A stretch of 64,000 nt of DNA from assembly GCF_025628895.1 (NCBI RefSeq), contig NZ_JAOTJC010000011.1, positions 62,001 to 126,000 on the forward strand. The letters are read 5' to 3'. Below the pieces are notes generated by a model, which saw only the letters and a list, made by a program, of their open reading frames with translations, searched no databases and had not been told where the DNA came from. The DNA is from Alteromonas salexigens (GTDB taxonomy: Bacteria; Pseudomonadota; Gammaproteobacteria; Enterobacterales; Alteromonadaceae). Shown piece after piece: positions 9,326 to 19,400 of this stretch (positions are counted from its first letter, which is position 1; each line of letters opens with the position of its first letter). Position numbers and translations under genes: made by a program.

Positions 9326-9966
9326 TTGAAGCAATAGCGGAAGAAAGAAAGCGTACCGTCAACGGGCGGCAGATGGTGAAGAAAATGATGATAGCGCTTA
9401 GCCAGCTTATCGTAATGCCTCTGGTTGTACCTTGTAAGCTTGAAGAATGGCTAAGTGAGGGGAAAGCAGAGACGGTATTCGGCTTTTCTGCTCAACTCGT
9501 TGCCATGCTGCCAGGCATGCCGGGGGCATTTTTGCGTAAGGCCTTTTATTCACTCACTCTGAAATCGTGCTCAACCGATTGTCACATTGGCTTTGGGACC
9601 CTGTTTGCGCATCGCTCGTCTGTAATTGAACAGCATGTATACATTGGCACCTATGCCATTATCGGGTCAGCGCATATCGGCGAATATAGCCTGATAGGCA
9701 GTCGCGCCAGTATCATTAGCAGACAGACACTGCATACGATGGGCAGTGACGGACGCTGGACGTCTTACAGCAGTGATGCAGTAGTGCCTACTACTATTGC
9801 CAAAAATGTCTGGGTGGGCGAGGGATGTACTATAGCGGCCGACATTGGTGAGGGCAGTCAGATAAGTTCCGGCTCTGTGGTGACCACTGACATCAAACCG
9901 GGGATTCTAGTAGGCGGCAATCCACCCCGGTTCATAAAAAATATTGATATTCCGGTAGCCAGCTAA
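9322..9966 (+). CDS. Left-handed beta-helix (hexapeptide repeat) acyltransferase
   Basis: 214 residues. The centre shows hexapeptide repeats with the [LIV]-G-x4 rhythm (HIGFGTLFAH, VYIGTYAIIGSAHIGEY, SLIGSRASII) and a later coil NVWVGEGCTI plus GSVVTTDIKPGILVGGNPPR, the typical C-terminal end of sugar O-acetyltransferases. The N-terminal 70 residues are hydrophobic helices with Cys and may bind membrane or a partner. It overlaps the ligase by ATGA. It probably transfers an acyl or acetyl group to a sugar; the donor may be the carrier-bound acyl group of this cassette. Confidence 0.85.
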   Translation: MIEAIAEERKRTVNGRQMVKKMMIALSQLIVMPLVVPCKLEEWLSEGKAETVFGFSAQLVAMLPGMPGAFLRKAFYSLTLKSCSTDCHIGFGTLFAHRSSVIEQHVYIGTYAIIGSAHIGEYSLIGSRASIISRQTLHTMGSDGRWTSYSSDAVVPTTIAKNVWVGEGCTIAADIGEGSQISSGSVVTTDIKPGILVGGNPPRFIKNIDIPVAS

Positions 9967-9981
9967 CTCAGGTTTAAAATT

Positions 9982-11067
9982 ATGTCTGTGCCGTCCTCGC
10001 GACAAAACTTTATCGACTGGATGAAAACAATAGGAATGCTGCTCATTGTGGCAGGCCACGTAATTGGCGATCCTTACTCCGCGTTTAACCAAATTGCGCA
10101 ACCCGCTTATACCAAGCAATTAGGTGTCGCCTTTTTTGTTTTTATAACCGGGTGGGGACTGGCTAATGTACGCAGTCCGACGCCGCTTACTGTGTACAGC
10201 CGGTTGTTCGCCATATTTGCCTATGGGTTCGTCTTCGCGGTCTTGTTTAGTCTTCTTGCGCTTGTGCTGAAGGGAGGCTTGCAACTGAGTAATTACTCGC
10301 CCTTTTTATTAGGCGCCAATGTGTTGTTTAACAACTTTCCCGCCAACCCCACAACCTGGTATATCGGGACGTATCTGCATTTGTTGGTGCTCTGGTTCCT
10401 CGTAACCCGGCACATATCTGTGAACATGATGACGCTGGTCGTTGCCTTTATACTGGAAAATATAATCAGGATGAGTCTGTTGAATGCAGGCGTGCCCTTT
10501 ATTGCTTATATGCTTTTCCCTAACTGGCTGACAGTATTTTTACTCGGTCACTATCTTCACCAGCATACCGACAAGCCATCGTTAAAACTTGCCGCAATTG
10601 TGGGCGCTACGTGGGTGCTGGTCGCGGCCGGCTGGAGTAATGTTATGAACGGCATCACGGTTGGTGATGGCTTCCCATTCCGCTCTTTATTTGTAGAGGA
10701 GCAGTGGGCGATACCGCTTCAGTCATTACTGATTTCTGCCACTTATTTTATTAGTACCTGGCTGTTTTTCCAAATGGCGAGATGCCTTCCTGAAAGCCGG
10801 GTTGTGAAGTTTTTTGCCCGCAATACTATTATTATTTTTATAATCCATTTGCCCATTATCTTCGCTATTTATCCAACCTACTACGCATGGTTAGACACCT
10901 TTGGGATACCGCCGTTGGCACAACAATTGAGCCTTATTGTATTTATTTACTGGGGATGTGCTATGGTCTCAGAGTGGATCACCCGTGCGTTACGGCTGGA
11001 GAGATGGCGTGAACCTTTATGGAAAAGGTTACAGCTCAAGTGGTTCAGAGCACGGCCGGCCGGGTAG
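9982..11067 (+). CDS. Membrane acyltransferase, acyltransferase-3 family
   Basis: 361 residues with about ten hydrophobic segments. The N-terminus, NFIDWMKTIGMLLIVAGHVIG, holds the family's Asp/Trp...Gly-His signature with the conserved His of TM1, and FFVFITGWGL follows. OafA/OpgC-type enzymes move acyl groups across the inner membrane to O-acylate exported glycans. It lies 15 bases after the hexapeptide acyltransferase and ends the cassette. A Rho-independent terminator at 11256-11280 lies downstream. Confidence 0.85.
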   Translation: MSVPSSRQNFIDWMKTIGMLLIVAGHVIGDPYSAFNQIAQPAYTKQLGVAFFVFITGWGLANVRSPTPLTVYSRLFAIFAYGFVFAVLFSLLALVLKGGLQLSNYSPFLLGANVLFNNFPANPTTWYIGTYLHLLVLWFLVTRHISVNMMTLVVAFILENIIRMSLLNAGVPFIAYMLFPNWLTVFLLGHYLHQHTDKPSLKLAAIVGATWVLVAAGWSNVMNGITVGDGFPFRSLFVEEQWAIPLQSLLISATYFISTWLFFQMARCLPESRVVKFFARNTIIIFIIHLPIIFAIYPTYYAWLDTFGIPPLAQQLSLIVFIYWGCAMVSEWITRALRLERWREPLWKRLQLKWFRARPAG

Positions 11068-11255
11068 GTGAAAAGAGATTCAGCTCGTGGGCACAGGTGT
11101 TGATAGAGTACGCCTTATAGACTACCTCTTTCCCATGGAGCTTTAGAATTGGTCGGTGAATACTGTGACCCTTGTCTCGGCAACAAATGGTCACTCACCG
11201 TGGTACGAAAAAACGAGATATACACGGGGTAGTTTCGTTTACAGCAATAACAAAC

Positions 11256-11280
11256 AAAAAGCCGCATAAGCGGCTTTTTT
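11256..11280. terminator. Bidirectional Rho-independent terminator
   Basis: Stem AAAAAGCCGC / GCGGCTTTTTT around an ATAA loop, flanked by A and T tracts on both sides. It sits between the acyltransferase (plus) and the chemoreceptor (minus), so it can end both transcripts. The 11068-11255 stretch holds nothing else I recognise. Confidence 0.85.
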
Positions 11281-11346
11281 GAATACAATTAATCTAACTT
11301 TCCTCACTCGTATTGTTTAAGTGGAAGGCGCGTAACTCGCTCATGC

Positions 11347-13662
11347 CTAAACTCGGAACCCGTTCACCAGTGATTGCGATGAGCTGGCCATATCTGCCAG
11401 TTGCCTGGCGGCATCGCTGGCCTGAGTTGTATCTTGCTCAATTGACTGCGACATTTGTGATATGCGGGTGACATTTTCGCTGACACTGGCCGATGCTGCG
11501 TTCTGTTCCTGAGTCGCTTGTGCCACAGCCTCTGCCATTACCTGAACCCGCTCCACGATAGCAGCCAACTCTTTCATGGCTTTGGATACATGGCTAACCA
11601 TGTTTATACCGTTACCCGCCACCGTCACGGCCTCTTTCATTTGAGCAACCGAAGAACGGGAAGACTGATTCATGCGCTCAATAATAGCGGCAATTTTTTC
11701 AGTGCTGGACTGGGAGCGTGTGGCTAACGTTCTCACCTCATCGGCCACCACCGAAAATCCCCGGCCGGCTTCGCCTGCCCTGGCCGCTTCAATGGCCGCG
11801 TTTAACGCTAACAGGTTGGTTTGTTCAGCAATGCCGGTTATATCTTCCAGCAGTTGGGTGATATTCACCACTTCTTGCTGCAGCGATTCAATCACACTCT
11901 GAGACTCGGTTAGTTGTCCTACCAATTGCTCTATGTTTTTAGCTGCTTCATGGGCAAGCGCCATATTTTCACGCAGGTTATCCCGCGCCGTAACGCCATG
12001 GTCCCGTGTTTCTACTGTGGAACGAGCCACGTCAGAAATTGAGTTAGACAGCTGTTGTACACAACTTACCACCTGCTGTGTTTCATCGTGCTGACGACTG
12101 ACACTGTCATTACTGCTTCGCATGATGGTATTGAGTTGCCCCGCTGCGGCAGACAGGCTGGTGGCATCATTTTTAATTTTCCCGACAATCGTTTGAATTT
12201 GTTCGATAAAATTATTAAATGGCCGGATTATGTCATTAATTTCAGGAATGCTTGACGGTGCCAGGCGGCGTGTCAAATCACCGTCTCCCTGGCTTAATGT
12301 TTCACAGGTATTACCGAGAGCCGCCAGAGGTTTAAGCACCATTTTGGTAAGCATGAGTGCCAGAATTGCAGCAAGTATCAATATGACCAACGATTTAATC
12401 ACCACGGAGAGTAGAAGTCGGTTTTTCAAGGCAACCGCGGGCGCCAGTGCCTCGGCTACGTCAATTTCCGCGAGCAGACCGTAGGTGTAATCGCCTAGCC
12501 TGACGGGCACATAAGCTGAGAATACTGATTCACCGCGATAATCCTCGACAGTATCAAAGCCTTGTTCGCCGCGCAGGGCTTGGTTGGCCGCGCTACTTTC
12601 AACGCGTTGGATCCCAACTGACGTGCCGGCTTTACGAATTTGTGGAGCGATATCCCCAGGGATAGCTCGCAGGTATTCTTCAGGCTCTTGCAGGAAAAAA
12701 CGGCTTTCCGTCACCAGCAGATGATCCGGCGATACCAGGTACGTTTCACCTGAGTTTCCAAATCCGCGGGCTTCCCATTCACTGTCGTGGGTCATAATTT
12801 GACTGATGCGATCGATGGGTATCTGAAAAATAAGGATCCCAACCCGCTGGCCCTGCGCATTCACAATCGGAGAAGACAGGAATCCCGCTAGCGCATCATA
12901 AGAGGGTAAGTATACCTGTAGCTTACTCATGGAGACGTTTTCAGCGTCCTGTTGTTGCATTGCGAGACGGTAAGCTTCACCAATTCCGGTATCTGCATAA
13001 GGACCGTGTTTCACACTGCTGCCGTAATCAAGCTCTTTAAAAACGCTGTATACGATGTTCCCGGTGGCGGGGTCGACGATAAAAATATCGTAATACCCGA
13101 AATCGTACAGAAAGCGTCGGATGTGGGGGTGGAACTGCGCATGGGCAGTGGTATAGCGTGAGTTAACAGGAGGCTGTAGCAAAAGATCTTTTTCACCCAG
13201 GCCATGGTTGGAGCCAGCAATATAATCGTATTGAAGGGTTTGCGCTGTAGGATTTAAATTATCGAGCAACGCCAAAGGAGCAGTAAAGGCTTCGCCATTG
13301 CGCGTTCTGAATGCTTGATTAAAGTCGTTAGTGTAGTAAGACGCAAGCGCTTGTCTTTGCGATGTGGTCAACGGCGCCCGCTCACTACTATAGCTGTTAA
13401 AGGCAGGGACGAACTCCTGCGCAGCGCTGACGATAAGCGGCGAATCTGAAAAGTTGCTGATCTGTGCCTGACTAAATTCAATATATCGGGAAATGGCTTG
13501 CTGAGCCTGAATGCTTTGTTGAGTGAGCTTTTCTCGTGCAGCATTTTCAAGTGCAGTATTGGAGGACGTCACCGAGACATACAGGAATACTGTGGCCAGG
13601 GTCAAAATAGATATGCCCACCAGCGCCATAATAGACAATAACAGCCGTGTTCTTAATTTCAT
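11347..13662 (-). CDS. Methyl-accepting chemotaxis protein with double-Cache-like sensor
   Basis: 771 residues. TM1 is at about 8-30, then a periplasmic region of about 370 residues with Cache-like features ([23 protein letters not shown]), TM2 at about 410-435, HAMP at about 435-485 and a long coiled-coil signalling domain. The hairpin tip [34 protein letters not shown] (given in part: [19 protein letters not shown]) is the highly conserved CheA/CheW contact. No C-terminal NWETF pentapeptide is seen. It senses a periplasmic ligand, often an amino or carboxylic acid for this sensor type, and controls flagellar motility. The start is ATG 13662 with AGG about 10 bases upstream. Confidence 0.95.
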   Translation of the reverse strand: MKLRTRLLLSIMALVGISILTLATVFLYVSVTSSNTALENAAREKLTQQSIQAQQAISRYIEFSQAQISNFSDSPLIVSAAQEFVPAFNSYSSERAPLTTSQRQALASYYTNDFNQAFRTRNGEAFTAPLALLDNLNPTAQTLQYDYIAGSNHGLGEKDLLLQPPVNSRYTTAHAQFHPHIRRFLYDFGYYDIFIVDPATGNIVYSVFKELDYGSSVKHGPYADTGIGEAYRLAMQQQDAENVSMSKLQVYLPSYDALAGFLSSPIVNAQGQRVGILIFQIPIDRISQIMTHDSEWEARGFGNSGETYLVSPDHLLVTESRFFLQEPEEYLRAIPGDIAPQIRKAGTSVGIQRVESSAANQALRGEQGFDTVEDYRGESVFSAYVPVRLGDYTYGLLAEIDVAEALAPAVALKNRLLLSVVIKSLVILILAAILALMLTKMVLKPLAALGNTCETLSQGDGDLTRRLAPSSIPEINDIIRPFNNFIEQIQTIVGKIKNDATSLSAAAGQLNTIMRSSNDSVSRQHDETQQVVSCVQQLSNSISDVARSTVETRDHGVTARDNLRENMALAHEAAKNIEQLVGQLTESQSVIESLQQEVVNITQLLEDITGIAEQTNLLALNAAIEAARAGEAGRGFSVVADEVRTLATRSQSSTEKIAAIIERMNQSSRSSVAQMKEAVTVAGNGINMVSHVSKAMKELAAIVERVQVMAEAVAQATQEQNAASASVSENVTRISQMSQSIEQDTTQASDAARQLADMASSSQSLVNGFRV

Positions 13663-13890
13663 GTGGTAAGTCCCTCTACCTTCCCAGCAGGGAAATGTTC
13701 AGATTGATTGAATTTAGTACATAATGCGGAAGTCTTCCTATTTTCTGTGGTGATTATGTTGCTATTGCCGCTAAACAACGCCGAAAATGTTGATAATTGT
13801 TTACGTGTTATACTAAAGTCTACCTCTTTCTTCGATGCTTAACGAACTCTCAGTGGCACGAAGTTTTTTACCTGAACGGGGGCAGGAATG

Positions 13891-14079
13891 CTATTCAGCG
13901 GTGCTTTTATTATCCGTTTTTAAGGCCAATAAAACCCCTAATATGGCAAACAGTAAGCCGGTTTGTAGGTAGGGCAGGTGGGCGTCGGCGTGAGGTGATA
14001 CCACGAACGTATACAAGGCCTGTAGAATAAATATGCCGGTAGCAATGTGAAAGGCGATGCGGGTGAATTTATGTGACAT
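13891..14079 (-). CDS. 62-residue two-helix membrane protein, candidate immunity protein
   Basis: Not a recognised family. Two hydrophobic segments (about residues 8-27 and 39-54, the latter LQTGLLFAILGVLLALK) are joined by a short His/Asp-containing loop (SPHADAHLP), with a charged C-tail. AGGAA lies about 6 bases before ATG 14079. It follows peptide gene 2 by 41 bases on the same strand, giving the order peptide, peptide, small membrane protein. Class II bacteriocin and microcin loci commonly place a small membrane immunity protein directly after the peptides, so that is the best guess (inference). It could also be an unrelated small membrane protein. Confidence 0.6.
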   Translation of the reverse strand: MSHKFTRIAFHIATGIFILQALYTFVVSPHADAHLPYLQTGLLFAILGVLLALKTDNKSTAE

Positions 14080-14120
14080 ACATGTTCCTGTGACGGGGCT
14101 GAGCGCCCCGTATTATTCTG

Positions 14121-14294
14121 TTACCAATGGTGGTTCATATTGGTATTACCATACGCCTGATATATGGAATCATTGGCGTTGGCTACCTCGGCAAAGAACG
14201 CACCGAGTTTGTAGAACAAACCTGCCCCACTGACTTCAGCAAGCTCGGTGGTGCTGACTTCTTCAAGTAAATTGTGTTGATCGTCCATGTTCAT
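14121..14294 (-). CDS. Double-glycine-type leader peptide 2 (candidate bacteriocin)
   Basis: 57 residues from ATG 14294. AAGGAA, which abuts the stop of the upstream peptide gene, lies 9 bases before it; a longer upstream start is unlikely. The leader (residues 1-24) ends LLEEVSTTELAEVSGA and matches the C39-peptidase pattern exactly: V at -12, E at -8, L at -7, V at -4, G at -2 and A at -1. The predicted mature part is 33 residues, starting GLFYKLGAFFAEVANAND and ending NMNHHW: amphipathic, with GxxxA (GAFFA), as in pore-forming two-peptide bacteriocins. The paired gene lies 13 bases upstream. The exporter/peptidase is not in this window. Confidence 0.75.
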   Translation of the reverse strand: MNMDDQHNLLEEVSTTELAEVSGAGLFYKLGAFFAEVANANDSIYQAYGNTNMNHHW

Positions 14295-14307
14295 ATCTTT
14301 TTTCCTT

Positions 14308-14436
14308 TTAACGTCTGTTGTCTGAGTAGCCTTCGTAAAAGTCGAACGCAGCCTCGGCGATGGCAATAGCCACGGCAACATGCCCCCATCCTGCACCTGA
14401 CACGCAATCTACTTCGTTTTCGCTAATTTCAATCAT
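14308..14436 (-). CDS. Double-glycine-type leader peptide 1 (candidate bacteriocin)
   Basis: A 42-residue gene (129 bp), easily missed by gene callers. AAGGAAA sits 6 bases before ATG 14436. The leader MIEISENEVDCVSGA (15 residues) fits the double-glycine consensus: I at -12, E at -8, V at -7, V at -4, G-A at -2/-1. The mature part would be 27 residues, beginning GWGHVAVAIAIAEAAFDF and ending SDNRR: a hydrophobic Ala/Ile helix with AxxxA spacing, then a polar tail. The TAA stop at 14308-14310 is immediately followed by the ribosome binding site of peptide 2, so the two are co-translated. The short leader and the near-identical cleavage context SGA|G in both peptides argue for one shared C39-type transporter encoded elsewhere. 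Confidence 0.75.
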   Translation of the reverse strand: MIEISENEVDCVSGAGWGHVAVAIAIAEAAFDFYEGYSDNRR

Positions 14437-14460
14437 TGAAAGTTTCCTTTTTTAAAGTAT

Positions 14461-14479
14461 CGACCAATTCCTCTGGTCG
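14461..14479. promoter_or_regulatory. Palindrome in the leader of the peptide operon
   Basis: CGACCA, seven bases, then TGGTCG: a perfect 6 bp inverted repeat 25 bases upstream of the first peptide's ATG, just before its ribosome binding site. It may be an operator or a small mRNA hairpin limiting translation. The rest of 14480-14731 shows no gene I can support. Confidence 0.4.
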
Positions 14480-14731
14480 GAAATGAATTTAGCGAACAAA
14501 AGCGAGAGAGAAAACTGGACCAAATGACGGTTTTGCGCGCTAGGTGTTTAGTCATTCGCGCAAAGCCGTAACCGGCCATATACTTAATCAGGGTATTGTG
14601 GTTACCCGGTTTAAGTCGCGTGCTGAACGCAACCCTGAAGTTTCGTTCAGCACTTTTTACTACGCGTATCAGCCGTTGGCGCCGGCCAGTATGCAAATGC
14701 CTCTGTGGTCTGGCAGGGGGCGGAGAGAGGC

Positions 14732-16150
14732 ATGGCATCATTGACATTTTACGGGGCGGTAGAAGGCGTAACCGGCTCAATGTATTTGCTGGAAGCTGGC
14801 GATAAGAAGGTGCTGTTAGACTGTGGCTTGTTTCAGGGGCGGCGCAAAGAAGAGGCGGCCAATCATCAACCCTTTCCGTTTAGGGTGAGTGAGCTGGATG
14901 CCGTGGTGGTATCGCACGCGCACCTTGATCACTCGGGCCGTCTGCCGCTATTGGTGGCAGGAGGGTACAAGGGGCCCATCTACATGACTAACCCTACGTC
15001 TGATCTGGTCGCCGTATTGCTGAAAGATGCCGCCTCGTTACAGGAGCGCGATGCCGAGTGGGAGAACAAACGCAGGCGCCGTGCCGGGAAAAAGGAGGTT
15101 GAGCCACTGTATACACTCGAAGACGTTGATGACACGTTAAGCTTTTGTCGGGGGCTTGCTTACTATCAGCGCCATTATGTAACTGCCGGTATTGCGGTTT
15201 GTTTCCAGGATGCCGGGCATATATTGGGCTCCGCGATCGTCGAGATATTCGTCACTGAAAACGGACAGCATAAAAAGCTGGTATTTTCAGGTGACTTAGG
15301 AAACTCGCAGGCAGCCTTACTCCGCGACCCCAGTATCGTAGAAAACGCCGATATAGTGTTACTGGAGTCAACCTATGGCGATCGTGAGCACCGTACTATG
15401 GCGGAGACCCTAAAAGAGTTTGAAGACGTCATTCAAGAGGCGTCAGCCAATGGCGGCAATATATTAATCCCGTCCTTCGCGGTAGGCAGAACGCAGGAAA
15501 TTATTTTTCGTCTGGGCGAGTTATATCAGAAAGGTAAGCTGACCCACCAGGTCGTCTACTTAGACAGTCCAATGGCCATCGCGGTCACAGAAATTTATCA
15601 CCGGTACCAGCATGTGTATAACGAGGAAGATATGCAAGCTATTGAGCAGCATTCCCCGGCCGGGATGATGCACAGCAAAAGCCTGCACAGTTTCTTGCCT
15701 ACCTTGCGCTACAGCACTACCACCGAAGAGTCGATTGCGCTCAATCGCATTGTCAGTGGTGCCATATTTATCGCCGGTAGCGGGATGTGCAATGGCGGAC
15801 GCATTCGACATCATTTTAAGCATAACCTGTGGCGGAAGCAGTCTCACGTCATTTTCGTCGGATTTCAGGCGGTTGGCACGCCCGGACGAGCGCTGGTGGA
15901 CGGTGCCAAGACCTTTAAAATTGGTGGCGATGATATCGCGGTGAAAGCGCAAATTCATACGCTGGGCGGGTTTTCGGCTCATGCCAGCCAGTCACAGTTA
16001 CTTGAGTGGTTATCGCATTTTAAAGCCGTTAAACCACGATTATTTCTGGTCCATGGCGAGAGCGGCGCCAAAGCAGCACTTAAACAGGCGGTTGATGCGC
16101 AGGGATGGCAGGCGGTCATCCCTGAGCTGGGACAAACAGTTACCCTGTAA
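14732..16150 (+). CDS. Metallo-beta-lactamase-fold RNase, beta-CASP/RMMBL type
   Basis: 472 residues from ATG 14732 (GGAGAGAGG just upstream; an in-frame GTG at 14705 is less likely). The MBL zinc motif SHAHLDHSGRLP is at about residues 60-70, DAGHILGSA follows near 160, and GDLG near 195. The beta-CASP domain has IPSFAVGRTQE, and the C-terminal RMMBL part holds GGFSAHASQSQLL and LVHGE. Together these are the seven motifs of CPSF73/Ysh1-like nucleases. Bacterial members act as endo/exoribonucleases in RNA processing. No operon partner is seen; the peptide locus upstream is divergent. Confidence 0.9.
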   Translation: MASLTFYGAVEGVTGSMYLLEAGDKKVLLDCGLFQGRRKEEAANHQPFPFRVSELDAVVVSHAHLDHSGRLPLLVAGGYKGPIYMTNPTSDLVAVLLKDAASLQERDAEWENKRRRRAGKKEVEPLYTLEDVDDTLSFCRGLAYYQRHYVTAGIAVCFQDAGHILGSAIVEIFVTENGQHKKLVFSGDLGNSQAALLRDPSIVENADIVLLESTYGDREHRTMAETLKEFEDVIQEASANGGNILIPSFAVGRTQEIIFRLGELYQKGKLTHQVVYLDSPMAIAVTEIYHRYQHVYNEEDMQAIEQHSPAGMMHSKSLHSFLPTLRYSTTTEESIALNRIVSGAIFIAGSGMCNGGRIRHHFKHNLWRKQSHVIFVGFQAVGTPGRALVDGAKTFKIGGDDIAVKAQIHTLGGFSAHASQSQLLEWLSHFKAVKPRLFLVHGESGAKAALKQAVDAQGWQAVIPELGQTVTL

Positions 16151-16311
16151 CATACGGCGCTGTCTGAACAGCCGTCTTTTGAAAATATTTTTATTAACTG
16201 ATTGATAAGGGGGCGGCTCACCTGTTGCTGAGGCGCAAAGCACCGGGCACGGGCCTGAGATGCGTTGGCGCTGCGGCGTTCAACTAAAAAAGCTATGTTT
16301 GTTCACCATTT

Positions 16312-16336
16312 AGTCAACTGGTTGGTGCAGTTGACT
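16312..16336. promoter_or_regulatory. Perfect inverted repeat upstream of the M36-like protease
   Basis: AGTCAACTG, seven bases, CAGTTGACT: a 9 bp perfect palindrome 122 bases before the protease start, in the 308 bp gap after the MBL gene. No T-tract follows, so an operator is likelier than a terminator. Nothing else in 16151-16458 is recognisable. Confidence 0.45.
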
Positions 16337-16458
16337 CTAGTGGTTTACCCCTATGGTGGATGTCGATTTTTTATTCGATGCTGAAATGGTTCCGCTATAC
16401 GGCGACTTCAGATAACAATTATCTGACGCCGATAGCCCCGAAATCAAAGGATCGGATA

Positions 16459-19400
16459 ATGAAAAAAAGAAACCTCGTTTATGCGGCACTCGCGGCTGCA
16501 TTACCCTTCATGGCGAGTTCATCCAATGTACACGCCCCCCTTGATACGTCATCCCATCGCATTGCTGAAATTAATCTCAACGACAGCTATGTAAAAACGC
16601 CCGCCAGTGCAGAACTTTCCACGGCACTCGCGCAGTTGCAAGCAGCGTTTCCCAACGCTACGTCGCGCACTACCAATGGCAACTTAGACACTGTCTTTGG
16701 GATTGCAGTTGACGTTGCAGGCAGCTCCCCGGAGCTTAGGGGACTGGACTTCATCAGCAGACATACCGCTTTACTGGGCGGCTTAACGTCAGAAAACCTG
16801 GTATTTAACCCTTTCCGCAGCAAAGCGGCACTGGGCGGGCACTTGGTGCGCTTCGACCAGGTGGTGGACGGCGTTAAAGTCAAAGACCGTGGGTTAGGAT
16901 TACTGATTGATAAGTCTGGCGTGGTACGAGCCGTATTTGCTGATACTGTAACCAACCCCACAGTAAGTAACGACAGTGTACTGAGTGCAGAAGCCGCGGT
17001 GGGTGTGGCCACTGCAGACCTGGTCACATTCAAGCGCACGTTACCCGTTGAGGCGCTTGATGTATTAACCCCGGCTTTTTCACAAATCGAGAAAGCCCTG
17101 GGCGTATTTGCTAAGCCCGTACCTCAACAGGTAGTCGTGCAGGACAATGATACCCTGCGTATGGCATGGCGTTTCTTCTACTATTCGACCAATCCTTTCG
17201 GTGTGTTTGAATATGTCATCGACGCCCAGAACGGTGAAATACTTGCCAGAAACGATCAGGTCAGAACGTTATTACCCGGGGATGGTGATTCACAAGCTAC
17301 CCAAACGGGAGCACTGCAACAAACCGCAGATTATTTCCCTACGTTCCCACCCATTACTGACTCCATGCAGCGCGAGTGTTTAATTGAAGATGAAGCGGGC
17401 GGCTATACAGGCAAACCTAAAGGTATGGAGCGAATTAATCTTCGCAAATTTGACGACAGTAATGTGGTCACCGGCACCGAAGGCCTGCTAACAGGTAAGC
17501 ACGCGGTTATTGAAAGTGCACTGCCGACCAAAGGCGCGTTCCCTCAGGCGGCCACAGGCACTTATCACTTTAGTGAAGATGCCGGCATAGAAGCGCGGCC
17601 AAAAGAAAATGATCACGTCACGCCGTCGCCGGCCCATCATATTGACGGTATCAGTCAGTTTATCTATATCACCACCTTACTGGAGTATCTGGATTATCTG
17701 CATAAAGACGGTGACAGCGTGCACAGTCGCGGTGTAGGTGATGGGTCGTTTCCTAACAGTTACCCGAATGAAGCGGTACCGCTTACCGGCGTAGTGCATA
17801 TCCCTAATGTACTGGATCCACCCGACAACCCGGCCGATCCTGATTTTATGGCGAAACTGCTGGGACTCGATAACGCGTTTGCGGTGCCCTTGTCACAGGA
17901 AATTGCCGGCGAAGAAGTGGTGGTAAACCCCACTGCGTACGGTCACGGTTTCTTGTTTAACAATCTGGCGATGGACTTCTCCGTGCCTATCCACGAAGGG
18001 ACACATGCGACTATTACGCCCATCGCCGGTTTTGAAGGCGGGCCTGAGGGCGGCGCACTGAATGAAGGGCAGGCTGATTTATGGGCCTATACCGTGGGTG
18101 AAACGCCTGATTTGGGCACCTACCCGGTTAACTCTTGTGATCTTCGCGATTACCTTCGGGAGTTAGATGTCGATCCTGATTCATTTGAGTTTATCCGTTC
18201 TGCACAAAGTCAGATCCGTTATTCGCAACTCGGCACCCGGGACAATGCCTTTGAAGTGCACAGAGACGGTGAGATTTACGCCGGCGCCATGTGGGATTTG
18301 CGTGAGCTGATGGTGGCATTGCAACCACGGAGCGAGTTCAAGCGCCCAGACGCCGTGACTGGCGAACCCACTCAGGATATCAGCCTGGGTAAAGAGACCT
18401 GGGAGCGTATTTTCTTAGGCTCTATGTATGTATTAGGCGTGACAGCGCCCGATACCTTCGTAAAAGCCAGAGACGCCGTGTTAATTGCTGATGCAGCCCT
18501 GTACCCAAGTGATGCACTTGACCTGACGGCGCCTGGCCGTCATCACGCTTTGATTGAGCGCGTGTTTGCAGCCCGTGAAATGGGTGCCAACGCGAAAGCG
18601 CCAGTAGGTGGACGCCAGACAGTATCCACTGCTGTCAGCGAGTTTACTGCCAGCCAGGAAAAACCTGCGACGCCAGCCACTGTCGATGCGCACATTATTT
18701 CCGACGATGCGATTGAGGTAACCTGGGACGCCGTGCCTGAGGCGGTCGCCTATCAGGTGCTCAAACGTAAGAAAGGAACCAGTACGCGCTTATTTACCGG
18801 GGTGCCGACCCGAGAATACTATGAAGGTGACGTCAGGTTTGATGGCTTTACCCACGTAGAGTTCGTTGCCGGTGATACTGTGTATGTGGATAAAGGCCAG
18901 GGCTTAGGCCGTGGTGCAGGGCAGGGGATTGACTCCTTTGACTACGAATATGTTGTCAGAGCCATTGCGCCGGCCAGCAATAAGCAAATTGGCTTCTCAA
19001 ATATGTCAGGGATTGCTTCGACCGGGCTGGATGCCGTGGATGTAAGCAAGCAGGTCGACTATAAGATTGACAATGTAAGCTATAGCGATGGCATTTTCGC
19101 CTTCGATCTGGCGCTGATTAACACGGGCGATGAGCGAATTTATGGTCCAGTTGATTTCAATATCACCCGCATCAGCGAGCGCAGTGTCACCGTGCTGAAT
19201 GCGGATAACGGGGGCACCGGTCAGCGACGGGATACCGCTACCTTTAGGTTTGATCAGTCACTGGATGTTGACGGCACGTCCGGCACCCGCCATGTGAAAC
19301 TGGATAACCCGAATGGCAAGCTGTTCACCCTGCGCGCGCGCATAAATGGGTATGAAGCCGGGGCATCGTCTACCGGTGTGGGTGAAACCCCAACCAACGA

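Noticed and set aside
11068-11255. Stretch after the acyltransferase
   Set aside because: Apart from the terminator at 11256-11280 nothing resembling a gene or regulatory site was found.
14433-14780. 115-codon minus-strand open frame upstream of the peptide genes
   Set aside because: Overlaps the start of the MBL gene, is basic and low in helical pattern, has no ribosome binding site, and shares no leader features with the two peptides.
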